Origin: Torreya grandis
Taxonomy: Eukaryota; Streptophyta; Pinopsida; Cupressales; Taxaceae
NCBI GenBank assembly: GCA_037957365.1
Contig: JARHVA010001189.1
Location: 2,703,501-2,767,500 of the forward strand
Reading direction: 5' to 3'
Length of the DNA: 64,000 nucleotides
Shown here: positions 23,268 to 34,135 of the stretch, one piece after another
Numbering within the stretch: position 1 is the first letter of the stretch
Layout of the letters: each line of letters begins with the position of its first letter
The notes under the pieces: generated by a model
Database searches by the model: none
Seen by the model: only the letters and a program-made list of their open reading frames with translations
Told to the model about the DNA's origin: nothing
Made by a program: the position numbers and the translations under genes

Positions 23268-23500
23268 GAAGCAAAGGTTGTAGGTATTACACAGGATGCT
23301 TTAATATTCTCTTTGCATAATAATATAGAATCTTGGGTGTTAGATTCTGGTGCATCTTTTCATGTTACCCCTAATAGAGAATATTTCTGTGACTATATCC
23401 ATGGAGATTTTGGAATAGTATATCTAGGGGATGATGAACCCTGTAAAATTATTGGCAAAGGTAAAGTGTAGCTGAAAATGTAGAATGGCAACTCATGGGT
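23268..23500 (+). pseudogene. pol: Copia protease
   Basis: In the same frame as gag after the TAA. The aspartic protease motif SWVLDSGASFHVTP covers the catalytic Asp at 23343-23345. The domain is followed by the flap-side text IIGKGK. Two TAG stops at 23469-23471 and 23481-23483 cut it. It would have released Gag, integrase and RT from the polyprotein by cleavage. Confidence 0.88.
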
Positions 23501-24620
23501 GTTGAGAGAAGTTATGCATGTTCCTAGCTTGAAGAGAAATTTGATTTCTATAGGAAAGTTAGGGGATGAGGGTTGTACAGTAACTCTCACAGTAGAATCT
23601 TGGAAGGTGACCAAGGGTGCACTGGTTATGGCCAGAGGTAAGAGAGTAGGTACTCTCTATTTGTGTAATTGTGTTACTAACAATTCTCCTTCTGTATTAT
23701 CTACTTTAGATGTGGATGCAAAATTGTGGCACTCAAGGCTTGGCCACATGAGTGAGAAGGGGATGTCAATTCTTAAGTCTAAAGGTAAGCTTTCAGATTT
23801 AAAAAGTTTGGATCTAGAATTTTGTGAGCACTGTGTATTTGGAAAATAGAAAAGGGTTAGTTTTCTCAAGACTGGGTCTACAAAGAAGAAGCATAAGTTA
23901 CAGCTTGTTCACACAGACGTGTGGGGACTGGCTCAGGTAGCTTATATTGGAGGATCATAGTACTATGTTTCATTCATAGATGATGCTACAAGGAAGGTAT
24001 GGATCTACTGTATTAAGAAGAAATCTGATGTATTTGAGACTTTTAAGATTTGGAAAGCTATGGTTGAGAATGAAACAGGGAAAAGATTAAAGTGCCTGAG
24101 ATCTGATAATGGTGGAGAGTTCTATAGTTATAAGTTCAACTGGTATTGTTACATGCATGGAATCCGTAGGCAAAGGATGGTTCCAAGGACACCTCAGCAG
24201 AATGGTATTACTGAAAGGATGAACAAAACAATCATGGAGCGTGCAAGATGTATGAGATTACATGCTGGTTTGCCTTTAGAGTTTTGGGTAGAAGCTGTTG
24301 ACACTGCAGTATACCTGATTAACAGAGAACCCTCTATAGCTTTGGATGGTGGAATTCTAGAAGAATCTTGGACAGGTAAAAAGGTAGATCTCTCTTTTCT
24401 CAAAGTTTTTGATTGTGAAGCCTTTGTGCACGTAGATAAGGAAAATAGAAAGAAGCTCAATGCTAAGTCTATGAGGTGCATATTTATTGGCTATGGCTCA
24501 GATGATTTTGGTTTCAAATTTTGGAATCTAGGAACTAACAAGGTAATTAGGAGCCATGACATTGTTTTCAATGAAAAAGTGATGTATAGTGATCAGCTGA
24601 AGAAGCTGAATCAATCTAGG
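23501..24620 (+). pseudogene. pol: Copia integrase
   Basis: Still in the gag frame. A pre-integrase H2C2 zinc region lies at 23729-23834 (LWHSRLGH ... CEHC). The catalytic triad is present: Asp 23916 (HTDVWG), Asp 24105 (RSDNGGEF) and Glu 24213 (ITERMN). The C-terminal part has the copia signatures LSFLKVFDCEAFVH and CIFIGYG. Stops: TAG 23847, TAG 23958, TAG 24621. Apart from these the DDE core is complete. The enzyme would insert the cDNA and make the 5-bp duplication seen here. Confidence 0.93.
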
Positions 24621-24865
24621 TAGAGCAATAGTGAATTGGACGAGGTGATGATCCAAAATGAGCTCGCAGAAAAAAAAATAATCACTTGTAGGAAAACATA
24701 GAGACTGACGTCGGCAAGTTAGGAATCGGCGTCGGTAGAATAGAAACTGAGGTCGGTCATACAGAGATCGATGTCAATAGGACAAACACCGGCATCGGTC
24801 AGGCAGAATCGGCGTCAGCCAGTAACAGGTCTGGAGCTGACCGAGGTCAGTCACTGTCAGAGAAT
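24621..24865 (+). repeat. In-frame 21-bp minisatellite in the integrase-RT linker
   Basis: Cores similar to 'gacgtcggt' begin at 24707, 24728, 24749, 24770 and 24791, exactly 21 bases apart, with further copies at 24811 and 24843. In the downstream pol frame each unit encodes a heptad of the form T/E-x-V-G-x-x-x. The same core is in both LTRs. An A9 run at 24670-24678 lies just before it, and the reading frame changes by one across this linker. Two more stops (24689 in the downstream frame, 24699 in the upstream frame) also lie here. Confidence 0.85.
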
Positions 24866-25930
24866 TTGGGTGGACAACATGTTGTGAACGAGTCTCAGAC
24901 ACCCATCAGGAGGTCTGAAAGGGTAAGTAAGCTTCCAATTAGATATTCTCCTTCATTATTCTATTTATTACTAACTGATGGTGGAGAACCAGAAAGTTTT
25001 GAAGAAGCAATACAGGTGGAGTCTAAGAGTCAGTGGGAGCGTGGCATGGTTGAGGAGATGGAGTCCTTAAGAGAGAACCAAACATGGGATTTGGTTGAAT
25101 TGCCAGCTGGTAAGAGAACACTAAAGAACAGATGGACCTATAGGTTGAAAGAAGGTGAGAATGGATAGATGAGATATAAGGCCAAATTGGTAGTGAAAGG
25201 ATTTTCACAAAAGCTAGGTATCGATTTTGGTGAGATTTTTTCTCTTATTGTTAAAATGACTTCTATACGGATTGTATTGTCTTTGGTTGCTGTTGAGGAC
25301 TTGCATCTTGAGTAGCTAGATGTTAAGACAACATTTCTTCATGGAGATTTGGATGAGGAAATTTATATGGAACAACCGAAAGGATTTGAGGTCAAAGGTA
25401 AGGAGAAGTTAGTGTGTAGATTGAAGAAAATCTTGTATGGCCTCAAGCAAGCTCCTAGACAGTGGTATTTGAAATTTGATAGGTTTATGACTGAGCATGG
25501 CTACAGTAGGTGTCAATCTAACCATTGTGTATATTTTAAGAGATTGGATAATGGTAGATATATTATTCTATTGTTGTATGTAGATGATATGCTGGTTGCA
25601 AGATCACACATGCAGGATATCTCTGAGCTTAAGGTGAAATTAGCTCAAACATTTGCTATGAAAGATTTGCGAGCAGCAAAGAAAATCCTTGGCATGAGCA
25701 GTAAGAGAGACAGGAAAAATCATAGGTTGATATTGTCTCAAGAGGATTATGTGGACAAGGTGTTGAAATGGTTCAATATGCAGGATGCTAAACCGGTAAG
25801 CACACCTTTGGTTGGACATTTTAAGCTGAGTAAAGAACAATGTCCTAATTCACATGATGAGGTAGAGTACATGAGTAAGGTTACATATTCTTCTGCAATA
25901 GGCAGTTTGATGTATACAATGGTGTGTACT
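24866..25930 (+). pseudogene. pol: Copia reverse transcriptase
   Basis: It opens with the conserved RRSERVSKLPIRY segment that precedes copia RT, then SFEEAIQ and RTLKNRW. The RT core includes KAKLVVKGF, FLHGDLDEEIYM and YGLKQAPRQWY, and the active-site YVDD at 25577-25588. Stops at TAG 25166 and TAG 25313 divide it into three open pieces in one frame. Both RT active-site aspartates are kept. Confidence 0.95.
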
Positions 25931-26536
25931 AGACTGGATATTGCCCAAGCAGTGGGAGTTGTAAGTAAGTATATGGCCAATCCAGGTAAGGAACATTGGA
26001 AAGCAGTTCAGTGGATCCTTAGATATCTGAGAGGAACCAGTAGTAGGCACTTGTGCTATGGAGGTTCAGATACTTCTCTACATGGTTATGTAGATTCAGA
26101 TATGGCAGGTGATTTGGATGGCAGGAGGAGCACTACAGGTTATGTTTTCATTGTAGGTGGTACAACGGTTAGCTAGATATCTAAGTTACAGAAGGTTGTT
26201 GCCTTGTCAACTACAGAAGCAGAGTATATTGCAGCCACAGAAGCTAGAAAAGAGATGATATGGATGACACAGTTCATGGAAGAGCTTGGAAGGGAGCATG
26301 GGAGTTGCAAATTGTATAGTGACAGTCATAGTGCAATCCATTTGGCTAAGAATTCAGCCTTTCATTCAAGAACCAAGCACATACAGCTAAGGTACCACTT
26401 CATACGACAGGTATTGGAAAATGGTGATTTGAAGCTGGAGAAGATCCATACAGATAGGAATCCTACTGATATGTTAACCAAGCTAGTTACAAAGGAGAAG
26501 TTGAATCTTCATTCAACTTTTGTTGGTCTTGATTGA
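25931..26536 (+). pseudogene. pol: Copia RNase H
   Basis: RNase H follows RT in frame. The first Asp is in GYVDSDMAGDLDGRRSTTGY. A TAG at 26174 falls where relatives have Trp after VS. Then come STTEAEYIA with the Glu, LYSDSHSAIHLAKN with the next Asp, and TKHIQLRYHFIR near the end. The frame ends at TGA 26534-26536, 72 bases before the 3' LTR. RNase H removes the RNA strand during reverse transcription. Confidence 0.93.
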
Positions 26537-26597
26537 GTTGAAGATAAAGGAGCTAGAAGATGTTGTTGTACAGGTACTGGTGCAGCTGTTTATCTCC

Positions 26598-26608
26598 AAG
26601 TGGGAGAT
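26598..26608 (+). promoter_or_regulatory. Polypurine tract of copia element
   Basis: 'aagtgggagat' directly abuts the 3' LTR. It is the position and composition of the plus-strand primer in plant copia elements. Confidence 0.85.
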
Positions 26609-27321
26609 TGTTAAGGTGTGGAGCCTAAAAGCTTCACATATGAGTGCATTACCAAAGTTGCAGGTTTACATAGTCACCGATGTCGGTCAGGAGAGACTGA
26701 CATCGATCCGGTGCAGTTGAAGAGATGCCGGCGTCGGCAGTGGATCGGCCGACATCGATCACAGGCAAGCAGGCAGGAACTAGCATCGGTTACCTATGCG
26801 TCCAGAATGCTATTTCCAAAGACATAAGTGAGTGTTTGCATGATGAGTTTAAGTCTTAGTCTTAAGTTCACATTTCTATTATTAGTAAGATTGTTTTTAG
26901 AGCCCTTGTTCAAGAGGCTTAACTGTTGGTTGTAAGTGCATGCTCAAGTTTCCTAATTCTATATGTAGAATTAGATCTTCTTAGCTTTGAGTGATTATTG
27001 TAGTAGTTCATTGTATGTGAATGTTGAAGAACAGTATAGAGGTGTATCAATTCAGGTTGTTGGAATTGATTGTACTTGAGAGAGAGAGCTCTTAAGGGAT
27101 AGAGATCTAGAGAGAGATCTTGTGCATCTGAGAGAGGTGTGGAAGAAAGAAGTTTCTTCAATTGTATTCCTTTTGTAAAGAGTTTTAATACAAGTTTTTA
27201 GAGTGGTTTCTTGTATCTCTTGTTCTTTGCTATTATCTGATTCTAGTTACTTATCTGTCTGATTTAATTCCATGGTTTATTGCTTTCATAAGTGTAATCT
27301 ATTGTTGGTTGATCCCCAACA
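26609..27321 (+). repeat. Copia 3' LTR
   Basis: 713 bp, bounded by TG and CA. It differs from the 5' copy mainly by C/T and G/A changes concentrated in the CpG-rich first 200 bases. It also has 16 bases ('gctcttaagggatag' region near 27090) absent from the 5' copy. Confidence 0.95.
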
Positions 27322-27326
27322 TTAAG
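27322..27326. repeat. Target-site duplication of copia element, right
   Basis: 'ttaag', identical to 21613-21617. Confidence 0.9.
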
Positions 27327-27900
27327 AAGAGATAGAAAGATTAAACCTTTTCTATCCAAATTTGACAACTGTGGACACAATTAAAATTGATATCCTCATT
27401 ATAAAAAAAATACTAAAAAATAATGCAGAGCAATAGGAATTGAATAGAGTAGCTCAATTTAGAATAGGAATACTCATAGAGATTATCAATAAAGCTAAAG
27501 CTACACATGACAAGGCCATAGATATGTTATATAACATTGAAGATTTTCTAGATAAATTATCATGTCAAGCAATATATCACCAAAGCTAGATCATTTTAGC
27601 TCAGTAAGTTCAAGATAAGTTCAAAAGATTGGTCGAAGGGGAGTCACCATGAGACATAACATTCAACTTGAGCTCCATCCACCATTTCATCAAGTACCAT
27701 AATATATTAGATCAAATGGGGAAAAAGACTCAAGAATATAGGGATGTATGAAGGGAACTCCCTAACATAATTGTAGAATCTGAAATAATCCAATTATACT
27801 CTTTTGGTCTTGATGAAGATTGTATCCTAGGGATCTTCAATATTTTTGGTGCATATATTGAAAAGACACAGGCAAAGAAGGATAAAGAGTCTTCATAGGT
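27327..27900 (+). pseudogene. Reading frame of unknown function inside left LTR, C-terminal part
   Basis: This continues the frame cut by the copia insertion. It reads as helix-rich, charged text (for example IINKAKATHDKAIDML) and ends about 27895, with FGAYIEKTQAKKDKESS near the end. The right LTR has the matching part at 40965-41170 and 43823-44195. The copy at 59.9-62.3 kb ends with a similar 'Y..QAKKD' phrase near 62205. Several stops are present. No domain recognised. Confidence 0.5.
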
Positions 27901-29202
27901 TTTGGTTGTAGATTGATTATTTCTATCAAAAATGTTCTGTATATTATTTATTTGTAAAAAATATTGTAAAGTTGTAGCTAGTAAATTGCGACTATCATTT
28001 TTATAGTTGATTTTAAGGAAGGGCCACTTGTAATTTACATGTTCTTTTTTGACAGGTTGAAATTTATAAAAAACAAACTTGTAAATTGCACTTTCCTTTT
28101 TTTAACAAAATCGAGTTGCTTAATTGCAAAAGCACACATTGTAAACTAAATTTCTAGTTTGTCAAAATTGGGTGACTTAAAATTTGTAAAAGTCCCAATT
28201 AAAAATTACAAGTTAGGTTTCCAAAAAATAACCCAAGTTTTCTAAAATCTATCCATTGTTATAAATTTGAGTTTCACTTTGGTACCTCATTGCATAGAGA
28301 AACTACAATAGGTTAAATAAAAAAGATAAAGGCATTACATGAAGATTCTCAAGTTTACTCCATGCCTCCAATAGTTTTAATCATGACCAATAGTTGTATT
28401 CTCTTTTTCCCACTTGTTTACCTTGCCAAGGATGTCATTACAACTGAAGATCATGCCCTATTTGCATGAAGTTTCCATATTTTGCATGCTCTTCAATTGG
28501 GCATGGAGTTTTTATTAACTAAATCTCTTTCAAGAGAAATTTTTATATAAGTATGGGTATTATAGCATAACCCATTTATATTTTTGCTATTAGAGAGATT
28601 ACTTTGAATTTTGAATAAGTTATCTACATGTTTTAACCTAGAGAATGAGAGTAGATTGATGGTTTGCCTTTCTTGTCTGTGTTGTCTTTGTGTATGCAAG
28701 GTTATTTATCAAATTTATGGATGTTATTATTCTTATTTCAGTCATGAAATTTCATTGTTGCATTCTTTACCCTTTTGAAATATTGTTTCTTTATTTTGTA
28801 TGAGAAAATACCCAATATTACCTTTGGTTTCACATTTGCATGAGTTTATGTTCCAAGAAATTTCAATATATTTATTGTTCTATTGTGTTCATTTAAAATA
28901 AGAATTAAAATCCATTATAAATAGTTTGTGCAATCACCATTTCCAATTTTGTAATTTCATTTCTAAAACTCTTTTCTCATAGTCAAACCCTAGTTTAGAA
29001 GCAAGATCACTAAGAAGTAGAATTTACACATGATTTGATAGTTTATCAGTTACATCAAATTATTTGAAAGGAGGTTGAACTTCTCTATAGGTTTAACTCA
29101 ATTCACCAAGGTCCTAAAGCTTGGATGTGCTCCTATTTTATCATTAGATTTTCACATAGCGAGCTACAACATCAAGACGAGTGCAAAATATATGTGATAA
29201 CA

Positions 29203-29460
29203 ATTTTTGACATGCCTAATGGGTCCCAAAAATTATTACTAAAGATATTGGTCCTATTATTAGCAAGCATTATACGAGACTCATACACATTTAAAATGTA
29301 CTTGGTGAATCCACTAGCTTATGAATTCAAGGTTTAGTTATGCCAAATAAATAAACAAGATCGTTTACTAAAGGTAAGAAAGCTGATTTTTTAAAATTGT
29401 CATTTACATATAAAAAGCAATCAAGATCAATCTTACCTTAAAATAGAGTATACCCTAAAA
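29203..29460 (+). other. Leader of giant gypsy element
   Basis: Directly after the left LTR comes 'atttttgacatgcctaat', where a primer-binding site should be. Its spacing after an A/T5 spacer is like that in plant gypsy elements primed by tRNA-Asp or similar. The bases are too decayed to name the tRNA. The open frame at 29125-29337 straddles the LTR end and is not credible. Confidence 0.35.
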
Positions 29461-30200
29461 ATCTATTTGTATTTCCTTCAAATATCCCTAGTATTTTCAT
29501 ACCTCCCATTATGGTTGTGAGAAATCAAAATTTTATAGTCTTCAATGGAGGCAACCCACTTTAGTTGGCCCAGTATGATTATATACCTAACTTAGCTTTA
29601 AAAAGACTCCCATATTTTACTAGTGAAACTTCCACCACTCCTATGGAGCATATACAAGACATTACTAATCTTTGTTAAGTCCACAATATGGTATAATATA
29701 TTGTTGTAATCAAACTCTTAGTTTACTCTTTTAAGGGTAAAGCCTTGCAATGGCATAGAGGCTTCCATCCCAATTTCATCCATGTTTGGGATGGCTTATA
29801 GACTACACTATTTATGTAATTTGAAGATAAGAGTGATCACCTCTTCTTGGTTGAACAATTAATTGATATTCAATGGGCTCCTCATGTGTTCATGAGTGAT
29901 TTCAATATTCGATTTCAAAATTTAGAATAAAATTCTAGTATTGGTCAAGCCAACCCCAAATAATGATTTTCTATATTACTTAAAAGTTTTGAATAATTAT
30001 ATAGCTATTCTGATTCAATCAATGGGTGGCACCACACTCCCCAATGCCTATGAAATTGTAATAAACTTAGAAAAATGCCTAATTCAAGCTAGAAAAATTG
30101 CCTCAAGGTCACTAATGCCTCTATTTATAGATTTACCTCTTACATAACCTACAATTTCTCTAATTCCCACCACAAGCAAAGCACCAAATTTTTGATGATT
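29461..30200 (+). pseudogene. gag: Giant gypsy element gag
   Basis: In-frame pieces include TPMEHIQDITN, SFKGKALQWHRGF, FEDKSDHLFLVEQL and FMSDFNIRFQ, in the order of the retrotransposon gag capsid core. An open piece at 29941-30147 continues it. Stops and frameshifts are frequent, about one per 30-40 codons. A Cys/His-containing segment EYEWCYPCSQSHNQ at about 30437-30478 is probably the nucleocapsid end, followed by a Gln/Asn-rich tail. It belongs to the same broad lineage as the gag at 63446-64000. Confidence 0.65.
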
Positions 30201-31119
30201 TATATGAGGTTAAGTCACTGCTTAAGGGTTTTGGCAATGAGTTGGCAATGAAAAGGTAACAATCATATAAAAATAAGCCTTATCAAAAAGCTAACCAAAC
30301 ATACCAACCCAACAAGTAGCCATACCAAGGTAATTCATAGCCATTAAGTCAAAATATGCAAGCAAACCTCCAAACATCCATGTTATACATGTAACAAGTA
30401 ATTTCAAAGATATTATACCTATTCAAAATAACCTAGCTCAGGAGTATGAGTGGTGTTATCCTTGTTCTCAATCACATAATCAAAATACTTAACTTAATGA
30501 TGTCATCAATCAAACCTTGATGGTGCAAGGCATATTAAATAGTCAATAATATAAATAAGAGGCCACTTCTTAATAGAAGGATGCCCAAGAACCTGCTCAA
30601 AATGAGGTTACTCTTATAAATTAGCAAGAGGATGACTTTTGTGGTATAAATCAAGAGGAGTAATTATTCAATGGTGGTGGTACGGTGGTATAAAATACAC
30701 ATTCAAAGTAAATATCAATAGAAAATGATCAACCTCCTAGAGTGGAATAAAATACAACTTCTAAAGTTATACCAAAATCTGCAAAAGGCAACCCAGTACA
30801 GAGGCCACCCTTTGTGCCAATGGGCCAATCAAAATCTAAAGTGCTGACCTTGAATCTTGTAAAATAAGACATCACTCCCATAAAGGCACCAACAGAGTTT
30901 GATAACATTCTAATTATTATTATTATTGAACAAATGAAGAAGACTAATTTGAATGTCATTATGTGGGAAGCACTATCCATTCTAGAATAAAGAGATTTGC
31001 TACAGGAACCTTTGAAAAACTTCTAAATAATAGACAAAGTTTTGGAAAAGGTAACTAATGCTATAATTAATTTGTGTCAACCTAAAATTGACACCAAATC
31101 AAGTAAAAATAGTAAGCCT
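30201..31119 (+). other. Gag-protease linker of giant gypsy element
   Basis: Gln/Asn-rich broken frames (around 30290-30660) and then acidic and basic helical text, without a recognisable domain apart from the Cys/His segment near 30437-30478. The minus-strand open frame at 30729-30980 is a shadow. Confidence 0.4.
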
Positions 31120-31520
31120 CCCCCTTTCTATCTTTCACTCATAGTTGGGAAGCATCTTGTTTAAAATTGCATGGTAAACTTAAGGGCTAGCAATTTTGTT
31201 ATGCCGAAGAAAATAGTTATTGCTCTTGGTATTAAATATACACTTGTCTCAAAAGGTAAGTTCCAATTGGATGGGACAAATTTTTAAATAGTCTGAACTA
31301 TGAAAGGTTTAAACCTCACCATCCATACATGTCTAATATTACCAATTTCCTAGGATATCTCAGTTATTGATCTCCCCCTTATTTTTATATTTACCATTCA
31401 CGAGACTTCATTGGAAAAATAGGAGGATATCTATTTTTTGGTTGGTCTCACATGTTACTTAAGATGAGATATAGAACAAGAATAATAATAAGAGATGAGC
31501 CAATCACTAAAGACCATATT
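31120..31520 (+). pseudogene. pol: Giant gypsy element protease
   Basis: Text VGKHLV followed by a mutated active-site stretch and then ASNFVMPKKIVIALGI matches the region around the D-S-G-A-S motif of plant gypsy proteases. The catalytic Asp appears replaced (codon for Asn near 31178), so it is dead. LDGTNF and the downstream hydrophobic strand ISQDISVIDLPLIFI are also placed as expected. Confidence 0.5.
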
Positions 31521-31764
31521 GAGCCATACACTCTTATTCATGTGGACATGAATTGTACATTATAGGATTAGGAAGAAGAGATTTATCATGAATTTGTGAA
31601 AAATATGGAAGATATCCTAGACACTCATATGGATGCATGGGGATCAAATATCCAATTTTATCCTAATTACTATGTATAATAAATTGGGTTGGGTATATAT
31701 TGCATTCATGAAAATGATGCAATCATCCCAAATCTCATAAAACCAACTGAAGATATTTAAAGAA

Positions 31765-32250
31765 TGTAGAAATTTTTATTCGATGGATCAAGAAGAAGGA
31801 ATGGTGAAGGTGAAGGTATTGTCTTGATCTCTACAAAAAAGAGAGTTATTTATATTCTTTTAGACTTTAATTCAGTTGCATAAACAATGTAGCTAAATAT
31901 GAAGCTTTGATTCGAGACTACAATTGGCTAATGAAAGAGAAATAAAGTTCCTACAAATATTTGGTGATAATGAGTTGATTTTTCACCAAGTAATATCTAG
32001 AAGCATAATAAAGAATAACTTGTTGAGATCTTATAAACATAGGGTTTGTGACCTATTAGAAGAATTTACCACTTTAAACATTCAAGTGGTACCAAGAGCA
32101 TAAAACAAAGATGCTAATCATATGGCCTTGTTAGGATCCCAGTATAACCTACCTGAAGAGATAACGAGGAAAAACAATCAACATTTTTAGTTGATAGTAA
32201 GGCCATAAATTCTTGATAATGCAACTAACTGGCAGGTTTTTGATAGTGAT
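31765..32250 (+). pseudogene. RNase H-like (aRNH-type) domain located before RT
   Basis: Pieces in order: FDGSRRRNGEGEGIVLIS (first Asp), NNVAKYEALI (Glu position), FGDNELIFHQV (second Asp), an RSYKHRVCDLLEEF helix, QVVPRA, and NKDANHMALLGS (final Asp). This is the pattern of the second, archaeal-type RNase H of Tat/Ogre gypsy elements. In those, as I know them, it sits after the ordinary RNase H. Here it precedes the RT by about 1.2 kb. Frameshifts at about 31880 and 31920 and several stops break it. The catalytic positions are still readable. Confidence 0.7.
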
Positions 32251-32281
32251 GAATAGATTGTAAATTTTTTGAGAGAAGGGG

Positions 32282-33476
32282 CTGAATTCTCTAATAGAAA
32301 CCATTCAAGACTCCAAGATCAATATAGAGATCAAATCATTCAGTTGAATATAAAAAAATACCCATGGGTCTTATTACTTTAGAGAGTATCTTCAATTTAG
32401 ATGATCAGTTGAAAGGTGAAAAGAAGAACATCATGGTCAATGAAGAAGATTACAAGCTAGTAGTCATTTTAGAGGGAAAAAACACTAAAAATTAGAAAGG
32501 TATGTAATGATTCTAAAAAACAAGATTTTATTGAGTTTTGTCAATAATTTGATGATAAATTCACTTGGAGTTATCAAGATCTACGTGGGTTTGACCCAAC
32601 ACATAATAGATCTTGACCTAAATACCAAGCCTGTTAAACAAAAATGGATACCAATCAATCCAAAAATAGAACTGTAATTCTCTAATAAAAACCATTCAAG
32701 ACTCTAAGATCAATATAGAGATCAAAACATTCAGTTGAATATGAAAAAAATACCCATGTGTCTTATTACTTTAGAGAGTAGCTTCAATTTAGATGATTAG
32801 TTGAAAGGTGAAAAGAAGAACATCATGGTCAATGAAGAAGATTACAAGCGAGTAGTCATTTTAGAGGGAAAAACACTAAAAATTAGAAAGGTATGTAATG
32901 ATTCTAAAAAACAAGATTTTATTGAGTTGTGTCAATAATTTGATGATAAATTCACTTAGAGTTATCAAGATCTAAGTGGGTTTGACCCTAGTTTGGCCTA
33001 ACACATAATAGATCTTGACCTAAATACCAAGCTTGTTAAACAAAAATGGATACCAATCAATCCAAAAATAGAACTGTAATTCTCTAATAAAAACCATTCA
33101 AGACTCTAAGATCAATATAGAGATCAAAACATTCAGTTGAATATGAAAAAAATACCCACGTGTCTTATTACTTTAGAGAGTATCTTCAATTTAGATGATC
33201 AATTGAAAGGTGAAAAGAAGAACATCACAGTTAATGAAGAAGATTACAAGCTAGTAGTCATTTTAGAGGGAAAAACACTAAAAATTAGAAAGGTATGTAA
33301 TGATTCTAAAAAATAAGATTTTATTAAGTTGTGTCAATAATTTGATGATAACGTCACTTGGAGTTATCAAGATCTAAGGGGGTTTGACCCTAGTTTGGAC
33401 CAACACATAATAAAGCTTGACCCAAATACCGAGCATGTTAAATAAAAATAGATACCAATCAATCCAAAAATAGAAC
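32282..33476 (+). repeat. About 400-bp tandem triplication
   Basis: Three consecutive near-identical copies, 32282-32671, 32672-33073 and 33074-33476, each opening 'ctg(t)aattctctaat' and closing 'ccaaaaatagaact'. Copy 1 lacks about 12 bases ('tagtttggcc' region) present in copies 2 and 3. Each unit encodes the linker between the RNase H-like domain and RT (phrases such as VCNDSKKQDFIE and SYQDLRGFDP). The copies are far more alike than the two LTRs, so the triplication is recent relative to the element. Confidence 0.92.
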
Positions 33477-34135
33477 TAATGATGAAGAGTGAGTTATCTA
33501 AACTGGTAGAGGCTAATATCATTTTCCCTATCAATCACTCATCCTAGGTTGCTCACTTAGTCCATGTAAAGAAAAATAGTGATGAAATTATGTAGATTTC
33601 AAGGACCTAAAAAAAGCATCCTTAAAGGATCATTATCCCCTTATACTCATGGAGCAAATTATTTAAATTGTATCAGGATCTAAAAGGTTTTCCCTTCTAG
33701 ATGGTTATTTTGGATATAACCAAATATTAGTGCAAGAATCATACTAGTTCAAAACTGACTTCACTATATATAGGGCATGCATGCATATAAAAAGATGCCT
33801 TTTAGTTTGACTAATGTTAGTGAAACATTCTAGAGATCCATAAATATGGATTTCAGAGGTTTGATAAATGAGATGATCATGGTATACCTAGATAATATCA
33901 CTATTTACTCAAAATATGATGATGCACACCAGGATCTCCTTATGAATATTTTTAAAAGGTGTAGAGAATTTAGAGTTTCCCTCAATCCAAAAAAGTGCAT
34001 TTTCAAAGTTCATGAAGGGAGATTACTAGGACACATTATTCCAAAAGAAGGTCTTATAATAGACCCAGTGAGAATAAGTGTTATATCTGCATTAGCACTT
34101 CCAAGACATAAAAATGATGTCAAAGTTTCCTAGGT
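33477..34135 (+). pseudogene. pol: Giant gypsy element reverse transcriptase
   Basis: RT blocks in order: VDFKDLKKASLKDHYPL, RFSLLDGYFGYNQ, then an open piece 33846-34133 with the active site YLDN (33885-33896) where YLDD is expected, followed by SLNPKKCIFKVHEGRLLGH and IDPVRIS. Losing the second Asp abolishes catalysis. The blocks are the Ty3/gypsy type, not copia. Confidence 0.88.

Larger units (their letters stand above)
21618..27321 (+). mobile_element. Ty1/copia LTR retrotransposon, full-length but inactive
   Basis: A complete 5704-bp element with both LTRs, a tRNA-iMet primer-binding site, gag-protease-integrase-RT-RNase H in the copia order, a polypurine tract and a perfect 5-bp target duplication. 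It lies in sense orientation inside the left giant LTR. Coding capacity is destroyed by at least nine in-frame stops and a frameshift in an A run. Its composition (GC-richer, with CpG-bearing repeats) differs from the surroundings, as expected for a younger arrival. Confidence 0.95.
17904..29202 (+). mobile_element. Left giant terminal repeat (5' LTR) of Ty3/gypsy element, with nested copia
   Basis: From 'tgttactattttt' at 17904 to 'gtgataaca' at 29202, this matches 36276-45507 in direct orientation along its whole length. It begins TGTT and ends AACA, the inverted ends expected of an LTR. Homology between the two copies stops exactly where the gypsy internal region begins. Subtracting the copia element and its target duplication leaves 5590 bp. 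A further 991 bp present in the right copy (36464-37454) is missing at 18100/18101. Identity in sampled stretches is roughly 80-85% by eye. An LTR near 6.6 kb is at the upper end of what plants have (Ogre elements are comparable). No 5-bp target duplication is evident. Confidence 0.7.
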
